Source: Sipunculus nudus
Lineage: Eukaryota > Annelida > Sipuncula > Golfingiida > Sipunculidae
Direction of reading: 5' to 3'
Assembly: GCA_026874595.1 (NCBI GenBank)
Contig: CM049306.1
Location: 38,998,019-39,062,018, forward strand
Length of the DNA stretch: 64,000 nt
In this document: positions 1 to 10,800 of the stretch, in pieces
Layout: each line of letters opens with the position of its first letter
Position numbering within the stretch: position 1 is the first letter of the stretch
Notes under the pieces: model-generated
Told to the model about the DNA's origin: nothing
Databases searched by the model: none
What the model saw: the letters and a program-made list of their open reading frames with translations, nothing else
Translations under genes and position numbers: made by a program

Positions 1-226
1 ATTAAATCAGCCTTGAAATGTTGATAAAATCAGCATAGATTGCCCTTACACTAAATACAGGATGATTTTTAAAAGCCAGGTTTATGGCTTGTGGGTGGCA
101 CTGTGTATTGAATTTTGATTAAATTAATCATATGATAAAAACAATATATCATTACTGAACCCTCTGGATTTTAGGTTTTATATACATAGGGTTAGGCAAG
201 GAAAAATCTGCAAGTCATAACTTTTG

Positions 227-432
227 CAGAAGCAGATCCAGGGGAGGGGTCCAGGGGGTCTGGACCCCCTCCCCCCCCTTTTTTTTTCATCCACTGCAAG
301 CTTTTTTTAAGGGTTTCAGACAAAATTTTGCAGCCTGGACCCCCTTTTCCAGACCTGGTGATCTTTTTTAAGGGTTTTCATCAGTCCTCCTTGGTTGGAC
401 CCCCTTTTTCCTAAATCCTGGATCTGCCCCTG
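227..432. mobile_element. Small MITE with GCAGATCCAGG terminal inverted repeats
   Basis: The left end CAGAAGCAGATCCAGG and the right end CCTGGATCTGCCCCTG are inverted copies with two mismatches. The interior contains a GGTCCAGGGGGTCTGGACC hairpin and C/T runs. There is no coding capacity. The superfamily is not certain and no clear target-site duplication is visible. Confidence 0.7.
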
Positions 433-607
433 TTTGGGTAGGATGTAGCATTAGATGAGGCATTGCACCTCAGAGCAGATGGTCCTTTAAAACCCCACTG
501 AAGCCTCAATGGCCAATTGTTGAAATCTCAAATAGAACCTCAGAGATATTCTCCAGTGTTTTAACAAAAAGTGAATACGTTTGGATTATTCCCAGCCCCA
601 TGTATTA

Positions 608-1270
608 AACAAGGCCTACAGGCGTAATGCGAACCTTAGGGATATACATCAGATATGTTTCCATGCTGGACCGTTTATACTTTTCAAGTTCATGTGTGAC
701 ATGTATATGTACAATGCAAGTACTAAACATTTTGAACCCTAGTACAAGCACCAATAACTCGATCAAATGTCACTGCTGAAATACTGGCATAGGTGCACAC
801 AACATATAAATTATTGTAGGTGGCGCCACCAGTTTTGTGTATGAGAAAGTCATCTAAGATGAATGGACATGCACAATTTCAGGCAGATACTTCAAACCAT
901 TCAGATGCATGAAACAATTGTAGGTGGTGCCACCAGTCTTGTATATGACAAAGCTATCTGAGATGTATACATGTATGCCCAATGTCAGGCTGACATATCA
1001 AATCCCTTCTGAGAAATAAGCCGGGACACACACTGTGCAAAACTTTTGTGGGTAGCACCACAGGTTTTTAGCTTGTTCCCTATAACATCTAAGTAAATGC
1101 AGATAGCAAAAAAATAAGCAAAATCCGATAAAGTGTATTAGATGACTGATTTTTTGCATAAATTTTGGTGCTGCTAGCTCTGACAGTTTTTTAGATAGCA
1201 TTGGTTAACGTGCGGCAGACGCCGGACCAATGATGCCTCGCCAACGCAAAAGGTCACAGATTAGCTAAAA
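608..1270 (-). mobile_element. Dispersed element family A, reverse copy
   Basis: Reverse complement of the family seen at 17994-19169. Read on the minus strand it opens near TAGCTAATCTGTGACC, contains GGTGGCGCCACC palindromes and repeated CAAGACTGGTGGCACCACC units, and ends GCCTGTAGGCCTTGTT. Non-autonomous; no ORF. Confidence 0.7.
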
Positions 1271-1577
1271 TCCGTAATCCAGTGGTCATGACAAATTACA
1301 TATCATTCTTATCTTATTGTTACTTTCATCCCGATTTAATAGACAAAGCCACCTTCATGCCATGGATGTTTCCTTTTGAAAAAAAAATCTAAACTTATCA
1401 TTAAAACATTAGAATGAATCTCTTCGGTTCTGTCAGAATTTCAGAAAATATTGCCTTAGAAGGGCTGACAGAATTTTAATCAGCAACCTTTAACTCCATA
1501 GTCAAATACCTTTACTTGCTAAGACTTGCCACCACTGTACATCACATTTCCTAGATTCTTTCTCAATACAACTTCAG

Positions 1578-1874
1578 GCAGCGCACTGTTTTCCTCCATG
1601 GGAGACCACGAGCAGTACGAGATGTATCACCAGATGCAGAACCAAGAAGCCGAGATGCGAGGAGAAGGAACGCTTTCCTCAAGGGCCGGAGAGCTGTACG
1701 GAGCTGACGTCATGCATGAATCAGCCCTGCAAGGCATGATGGGAAAGTTACGGGAAGAGTTCTTGAAGGATAAGAATAACATGCTTCAGCGACGCAAACA
1801 GTACAAAGCTGAAGGGAAAAGTCCAGAAGCTATCGACAAGATATTCCAGGATGAATATAATGTAGAGGCTAAAG
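1578..1874 (+). CDS. Exon 1 (cassette 1, sub-motif b)
   Basis: The acceptor is the AG at 1576-1577, with an alternative AG at 1580-1581; the donor is AAAG|GTGGGA and the exon ends in phase 1. The first ATG in frame is at 1598 (MGDHEQYEMYHQM) with G at +4 but no purine at -3, so it is uncertain whether translation starts here. The motif ALQGMMGKLREEF followed by QRRKQYKAEGKS aligns with ALQNMMG...NKRKERRAAGMT of exon 23 (sub-motif b). The first 40 or so residues, acidic and rich in Q and M, have no counterpart in other copies and could be the N-terminus. Confidence 0.8.
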
Positions 1875-4800
1875 GTGGGATTCCCTCTTTTTAGTTATAC
1901 AATATAACTTTTGCATATAAATTCCTCAGAAGATTGTATTTCTTTACTTTCAAGTAAATCATTGATTTTTTTTATAGCTTGCCTTTTGATGGATTGATAT
2001 ATCTCTTTTAATAGCCTACATAAGCTGATTTGAACTTTGTAAAAATTGTAAATGTATTATATATCAATCAGTAATGCCAGTTTAGTTTTATCATAACAGA
2101 ATGGTCAGCCTTGACGTATGTTATAGTAATGTTACTCTTATTATATGTGTCATGTATACACATTGATACACTCCAGATTCATTGGAAGTTCTGATATAAC
2201 ATATACCCCTGATATATCTGATATACTGCTGATATTTCTGATATGCAGCTGATATTTCTGATATGCTGCTGATATTTCTGATGTACAGCTGATATTTCTG
2301 ATGTATTGCTGTTATTTCTTATATACTGCTGCCTAATTTCAATGGTCGATGATAGGTTTTGACTACAATTGTCACTGAGACATTCACTGAAATGCATTGT
2401 GTGAGTTGTTACTGGCAGCCAATCAGATACACTCCTTTGCACAGCACTGTATCAACAACACAGTGCAAAGTTCCTGGTTAAGGGCAGAATAACAGCTACC
2501 TCAGGTGTGTCTCCTTGGCCAACAAATTTACTGCAGCAAACACTGATGCTCATATAGCTCCTTAACTATTTGAATTTTCCATAAAGAAATCATCCCTTTC
2601 ACAAAGTAAACTCACAAAGTACAGTCACTGTTTTGCATCTGATGACTGGTCAGCGAATCACAATGCATTTGGCAACTGGCCAAATATTTCATATCAATTT
2701 CTGGTGGTCAAACCAAGCCAAACTAAACAACACTCTACAAATGTATGGTAACTGATATGTCAGCGGTGGGGCATTGTTTGTTATCAGTGTCTGCATCATT
2801 TCTTGTGAACGTGATAACTTTTGACTCACTCAATATTTTTTCAAGAAATTCAGTATTTCAAAAACAAACTCATTCTAGTGTCAACTGTATTTTTTCTTTC
2901 TTTTCATACATGATGTGTATGCTCTTGCAGCTCGTTGTAACAGTGGTAAACTGCTGGCTGACCTGTTTGAGAGATATGAAGAAGAGAGGGCTGGGATACG
3001 TAATTTGTTACGAGATAACAGAACTCGTTCCCTGACCATTAAGATGATGGCGATGTACTGTGAGCTGACCAGACAGAACATGCTGATCAGCCAGGAGGAG
3101 ACATTTGCTTCAGCAGCCATAGCTGCAGGGCTGGCTGAGCGACCACAACAGTACAGGGCTGAGAGGTATGGTTAGCTTGTCATTACTGAATTTGCTTGCA
3201 TTCCTCACTTGGAAATTATCACTAAGATGTTCTTGAATATTCCAATATGACAAAATCTCTCAAAACAGCATTATCCGGCTCCTTTTGGCAGTTTCTCTTA
3301 AATTGTTATTTACTTCACACTAAAATATAGACAAGTAAGATAACAAATTTTGTATAAATACAACTTATAATTTAATAATTATTTCATATTTTTTTAAAAA
3401 GCTGCTACTGACACTGTTCAGTTAAGTTTTAATTTACCATCCAGTCAATCATCAAACCGATCCATCCAGTTCTACTACCACATTTTAGGCATAGGCAGAG
3501 CTGCCACTTAATAACCACATGGTTAATAGCAACAATGGCATTAGATGATGGACAATGGCTGCCTGGACAAAAATCCCTGAGGGAGAGCTTTGAGACAAAG
3601 GCCTAGCTTTAAAAGTGCATTTTAGAACCAAAGCTTACCTTTTTTCAATATCATTATTTGTCAGCATTTTTCATAAAAATGCGTTTAATTTTTTTTTCAT
3701 AAAAATATGACATGTGCATCACATGTTCTAACAATGAAGCTTTACTAATTTTAAGCACTGGTTACCTAATGGGATTTGCCTGTCTTTCAGATTTGATCCT
3801 GACAGGCCTCGTCAGGAGAAGCTGGCGACTAGCCGACTGGCAGCCAGGAAGGGGCGTAAGCTGTGGCTGACGGGAGATGACGGGGAACCTCCGCTTGAGA
3901 AGAGAGTGTTCAGGATGGAGATGCAGCTCGATGTGGTCCAGGAGATGGCTAAGAAACACACCTTTGAGAGAGAAGTAAAGTTCATTTTATAGTTTATCTT
4001 TGATACTAGTAGTTGACAAGTTAGGGTACTGCTGTGGCAAAGCCCTAATTAAAGTAAGCAGGTTTTCTGTAAAACTGTTTGTGTGTTCATCAGGCTTGTT
4101 CATAAGCATTATCTCAAGAACCATTCCAGTTCCTGATATCTGTGGGAGGATATATACGCTATTGAATTTCAAACGTACTTGAAATTCAATAAAGCTACCA
4201 GGACACAATCTTGGTATTCATTTCTAACATATTATCTCAATAATCACCAAGAATCTGCTTGTGCTGTGTCATTTATTGTGAAGCAATTTCTTTTGAACAA
4301 CTCAACATTTTTTCATGAAATTTGAAATTTAAATTATTTCTTCCGATATCTCAGATGAGTTCAAAAACCAGTGACCTTGACCTTCATCATCAAGCTCAAA
4401 AAGCCAAAATAGGAATTTTTAGCTCAGCCGGCTGAAAGTCATCAAAGCTAAAGTGACTCTTTGTCAGTCATCCATCCGTCCATCTGTGGATCTGTCTGTC
4501 TGTTTATAGGGCACAAATCATAACACTGGACCTAGAAAATTTAACTGACCACCCATGGAGGTCAAAAAATCTTCTTAGAAACCTGAAATTAGGTCACTGT
4601 GACCAAAAACCTCCAAGCTATTGGGCTTGGATATACCCCCAAGATTATTTTAAAATGTTGATAGAGGAGCTCCAATATCTCTATAACTAATACATTGATT
4701 GCCATGATTCTTTCCATGGATATTGATCAAATAGTGTTATATAAATTACTGAAGACTGGTTGCACTACCTGTATTATTTCTAATATTACACATTTTTTTC

Positions 4801-7800
4801 TCTATTTTTGAGACCTATAGCATTTGGTATGTTAACAGGGCACAAACCTTAACCATTAAATCTAGGAACTTTTAATTGTATATCAAGAGAGGTCCTAGGC
4901 AAATCTCCTTAGAAACCTGAAATTTGGTCATGGTGACCTATATTCTGCCAGCTATGAAATTAGGTCACTGTGACCTATATTCTGCAAGCTATAGGAAAAA
5001 CATGATTTGAGCACCCTGAAAGTCAGATGGGCTCAAAATGTGTCCTTTAGGCGTAGAATCTTTTAACAAAACCTCCAGGAAGGCTCTGGGCAAATTTCTC
5101 AGAGACCTAAAACTAGGTTATGATGACCTATATGTGTGTAACTGGCCAAAAACCGTGACTTTGGGCACCCTGACAGGTAGAAAGGGCACAAATTGTATCT
5201 GCTATACCTAGAAACTTCTAGCAGTACATCAAGGGGGTTGCTAGGCAAATCTCCTCCTTAGGTCATGGTGACCTATATTCTGCAAGCTACTGGCCAAAAA
5301 CATGATTTTGAGCATGCAAAGAGTCAGACGGGACACAACTTGTATCTATTTGGCCTACAATCTTCTGATGTGACATCCAGGGAGGTCCTGCGTAAATGTC
5401 CTTGGAAATATGAAATTAGGTCAGTTTGACCTATATTCTGTGAGCTTTAGAAAAAGAAACATGATTTGAGCACCCTGGAAGGCAGATGTGCACAAACTGA
5501 ATCCTTTAGCCCTAGAATCTTCTATGGTAATATCCTGGAAAGACTTGTGCAAATTTTCTGGGAGACCTGAAATTAGGTCATGACCTATACTCTGCAAGTG
5601 ACTGGCTAAAATATGACATCGAACAACCAGGAAGTCAGACAGGACACAAATTGTAACTGTTAGGCATAGAATATGTTAAAACACAGATTCCATGGAGGTT
5701 CTGTCCCAATCTCCTTTGAAACATGAAAGTAGGTCATGGTGACCTTCATTTTGCAAGCAACTGGCCAAAAATATGATTATGAACACCTAGATAGTCAGGC
5801 ATGGCACCAAACTTTATTTTGAACCTCAACCTTCTAATATGACATCCAGGGAGGTCTTTGGCAAGTCTCCTTTGAATCCTGAAATCAGGTCACTGTGACC
5901 TATATTCTCTGAGCTATGAGCAGAAAACCTAATTTTGAGCACCCAGAAAGTAACTCGGTCACAAATCTAATTTTTTTTTTTTAATTTCACAAATCTTCAA
6001 CAGTTGGCTCTAGAAATGTCTTTCTTAATACAAAGGGAGGTCATTGTAATTTCTCCTTTGAAATCCAAAATAAGGGAAGTGTAGCCTTAATTGTGTGAGC
6101 TGTGTGAAGCAACATGATTTAAGAACCCTATAAGTCAAATGGACACAAGTCATAGCAGTTTAACATAGAAACTCCTAACTTAGCATCTGGGGAGTTCCTA
6201 GTAAAATCTTCTTGCTGTTACCTATTTCCTAAGGAATATCAGAAAAAAACATGATTTGTAGCATTCTGGAAGTCATTCTACCCATTGTTCAAGGTTCCTT
6301 AACAAAAATTTTGTTATCAGGTCATAACATCAGTAATTAATACATGCATCACCTGTTTTCATGTCAAATTCAGCTGAGCATCATGACCCATGAGTAACTT
6401 GTTTGTGAACCCCATAATTTTTTAACTATCACATATCTTTTCCTCAAATTTGAAACACTGACTATTTCAACCAAGTTCTTGGATGAGTTTGAAAACAGGT
6501 GACCTTGACCTGGATCAAGGCAGCAGAAATAGAAATTTTTGAACCCTATACATTTTGAACCACATGGTATATTTTTATAAAATTCGAATCGTAAACTCTC
6601 AGAAGTAATCAAAAACCAGTGACCTTGACCTTCATCTCCAAGGTCAAATCACCTGGAATAGAAATTATTTGTGATAACTGTGATTTTTGAAGCAGTCCTT
6701 ATTTTGTTCCTCAAATTTGTGGATGGGAGGCCCATAGGGAGGGGAGACATGTCTGTTTTTGCAACTCATTCTCATTATTTATTAATCTTATTTGTCAGGT
6801 CTTAGTGCATCTGCTGCTTGGGAAAGATTCTTCCAATGCTAAAGCTGCTGCCCGACAGCTGTCAGCTGACCATAAGCTGTCCAAGCTGACCAGTTTATGT
6901 AACCAGCGCAATGCCTGGAGGGACAGCCCAACAGACTTCCGCAAGTCACAACAGCAGCAACATATGCAGATTCTACAAGAAGGTAAAGCTCTATCCAACT
7001 GCTGGGGATGACTGACATGTGTAAAGATATAAAAAGAACAGATGACTGACTGGTGTCAGGTTATAAATAGAACATCAGATATGTTCTTGAATAGCATTAT
7101 GTACTTTTTCCACAGTAAATAATTTCTGAAGATTGCTCACATTTATTACATTCTTGGGTTTCAATTTTAACAAAGACACCATAGTGAAAGTATAATTTTA
7201 ACTGAGATTGAATAAATATTAGATAAAATTTGCATCATTACTGCTTTATAATTATCCAGTAGGATTTCATGCATATTACAACAATGAAAATGACTGAACT
7301 TCAAGCAGCTAGATCAGGGATTAAATATATCACAAAAATAGAAGAAATTGGAATATGTATCATTATCCTGTGACAAACTTGATTTTAGAGTAGAATGTTA
7401 GATACAAGATTGTGTTTACATGAATATTCATCAGGTGGTAATTCTGGATTGCTTCAGGTGCTGGTCTGTATTATGATACCCGGCGTCAGGAGCTGGGTCG
7501 TCCTGGAGAGGATATGATTAATGCATCCATCTTGGCTGACCTTCAGCAGAGACAGGATGAGGAGTTTGATAGCATGCTGCTCACACTGCAGACCAAGGTA
7601 TAACTATACAGATAATGAAGTACATAATTACTTCATACCGAAAGGATACAAACCAGTAAAGCCCCTCTCCCCTGGTTCTTGAATTATTACATGGATAAGA
7701 ACCAGTCTCGTGGTGTAGGCATTGGATTTTTGACCCTCAGGTCCCAAGTTTGAACCCCATGGGTGTCTTGTTCACAAAATTTAGAAATATTGATATAGGT

Positions 7801-10800
7801 ATATGAATTTGCAACAATTTCCTAAGCCAAATGAAAAAAACTATTGTCCCACTGATCTTCTTTTTGTAGATAAAATGTTTTTTTTACGCAGATGAATAGC
7901 AGGTCTTTGGTAATGTTTTCTTAAAGGTATGAAAAATCTACAATATGTAGCACATGTTTTTAGCTCAGCTGACTGAAAGTCATCTGAGCTATAGCGATCA
8001 CTCTTTGTCCGTCTGTCCGTCCGTTAACCAGGCACAAATCGTAACCGCTGGACCTAGAACCTTGTAACTTGGGATTCTGAGAGGTCCATAAAAAATCTCC
8101 TTGGAAACCAGAAATTAGGTCTCTGTTACCCATATCCTTCGAGCTATGTGGCCCCAAAGTACCCCCCAGAAAAGTCAAAAATTTCATACAAAAACTTCAA
8201 TATCTCATTAACTACTTGACTGATGGTCATGATTTTTGGCATACATATTGATCATGAGATGTAACATCACTTCCTGCAGACTGGTGGCACCACCTGTATT
8301 TTTTTATTTTTTACGAATTTTTTTCTCTTTTTTTGAGACCTTTAAAAATGTGAACATCTGTTAACAAGGCAAAAATCATAAAGACTGGACTTAGAATCTT
8401 AATTCTTGACACACTGAGAGGTCCATGAAAAATCTCCTTGGAAACCAGAAATTAGGTCTCTATTACCCATATCCTTCGAGCTATGGGGCCCCAAAGTACC
8501 CCCCAGAATAGTAAAAAATTTCATACAAAAACTTCAATATTTCAATAACCACATCACTGATGGTCTTCATTTTTGGCATACATATTGATCATGAGATGTT
8601 CGATCAGTTCCTGCAGACTGGTGGCGCCACCTGTACTGTTTGATTTTTTACGATTTTTTCCTCTATTTTTGAGACCTTTGAGGATGCTGTCATCTGTTAG
8701 CGTGGCACAAATCGTAACGACTGGACCTAGAATCTTCATTTTCGACACACTGAGAGACCTATGAAAAGTCTCCATGGAAACCAGAAATTAGGTCTCTGTT
8801 ACCCATATCCTTCGAGCTATGGGGCCCAAAATTACCCCCCAGAATAGTCAAAAATTTCATACAAAAACTTCAATATCTCATTAACTACATCACTGATGGT
8901 CATGATTTTCGACATACATATTGATCATGAGATGTTTCATCAGTTTGTGCAGACTGGTTGCGCCACCTGTATTTTTCAATGTTCACGAATTGTTTTCTCC
9001 ATTTTTGAGACCTTTAAGGATGTAGTTATCTGTCAACAGGGTACAAATCGTAACGACTGGACCTAGAATCTTCGTTCTTGACACACAGGGAGACCCATGA
9101 TAAGTCTCCATGGAAACCTGAAATTTGGTCTCTGTTTCCTATATCCTTTGAGCTATGGCACTCCAAAGTACAGCTCAGAATAATGGAAAATTTGATACAA
9201 AAGCTAAAGTATCTGAACAACTAATGCAGAGATAACCATAATTGTTTGCATGGATATTGATCATGGAGTGTTTCATAAGTTTCTGCAGACTGGTGGCACC
9301 ACCTGTATTTGTTCGGTTTTTTTTACGAAATTTTTCTGTATTTTTGAGACCTTTAAAGATATGAACATCTGTTAACAGGGCACAAATCATAAAAACTGGA
9401 CCAAGAATCTTAATTCTTGACACACAGGGAGACCCATGAAAAGTCTCCATGGAAACTTGAAATTAGGTCTCTGTTACCCATATTCTTTAAGCTGTATGGG
9501 TCCAAAATACCCCCCCCCCCCCAGAATAATGGAAAATTTTATACAAAAACTGCAGTATTTCAATAACTACAACACTGATGGTCATGATTTTCGGCATACA
9601 TATTGATCATGAGCTGTTCCATCAGTTTCTGCAGACTGGGTGTGCCACCTCTATTTTTTTTCAAATTTTTACGAATTTTTTTCTTTTTTTTTGAGACCTT
9701 TTAAGATGTGGTTATCTGTCAACAGGGTACAAATCGCAACACCTAGAATCTTCATTCTTGTCATGCAAGGAGGCCCATGAAAGGTGCCTGTGGAAACTTG
9801 AAATTAGGTCTGTTACCCATATCCTTCAAGCTATAGGACTCCGAAGTATCCCTCAGAATTATGGACAATTTGATACAAAAACTGAAGTATCTGAACAACT
9901 AATGCAGAGATCACCATGATTTTTTGCATGGATATTGACCATTAAGTGTTTTTATTAGTTTCTGCAGACTGGTGGAGCCACCTGTATTTTTGTATCCGCC
10001 AAAACGAAGTTTTGCGGATACTATGTTTTTGACCGAGTTCCTCCACCGTGGCAGCGTTCGTTTCCAGAGAGCTCCTCGGAGACTAATGGACCGATTTTTC
10101 CCAAACTTACACCTATTATCGGGTCACATGTGAACTGGTGCCTAACCAATTTGCGTTGACCTCTGACCTTTCTTCTCTATCCAGTGTCCATTTGTGGGTC
10201 TGGTTCCACTCATAAACCCTCATATCTCGGGAACCTTTTGACCGATAAGGAAATAAAATTGATACAAATGTAGCCCTTGGATTGCTTTATAACATACACA
10301 AAAAATGGTGGCACCACCTGTAACCATGTTTGCACAGTGTCCATCTGTTTATCTGCCTTGGGTTAAAATCACTCATATCTCTGCAGTGAATTGACTAATT
10401 CACCTGAAATTCGTCATGCGTATACATCCAGGATAGCTTTCTTGATTTTATGACAGGTGGCGCCACCTACGGTCACGTTCACGCTGATGACATCCAAGCT
10501 TATATCTTGGGAACCGTTTGACCGATCAGGAAATAAAATTTATACAAATGTAGCCCTTTGATAGCTCTGTAACATACACAAAAAATGGTGGCGCCACCTG
10601 TAACAATGTTTGCACAGCGTCTGTCTGTTAGTCTGCCGTGGCCTAAAATCACTCATTTCTCTGTAGTGGTTCGACATAACTGCCTAAAATTTTGCAGGTT
10701 TATACATCGTGGACAGCTTTCTTGATTTTATGACAGGTGGCGCCACCTACATTCTAGTTAACGCTGCACACATCCAAGCTCATATCTCAGGAACCATTTG

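Larger units (their letters stand above)
1..1577. other. Sequence upstream of the first recognised exon
   Basis: No coding block, promoter or CpG-rich patch was recognised. It holds a small MITE (227-432) and a reverse-oriented dispersed element (608-1270). The stretch may be an intron, if the gene begins further upstream, or 5' flank. Confidence 0.5.

Noticed and set aside
1526-1597. Upstream in-frame start at 1526 for exon 1
   Set aside because: The sequence between 1526 and 1577 looks like the 3' end of an intron (TTCCTAG, CTTCAG acceptors), and the 'start' is not an ATG in a good context.
2179-2442. Minus-strand 87-codon frame with repeated ISEISAVYQ-like text
   Set aside because: It is the translation of the 20-bp minisatellite, not a gene.
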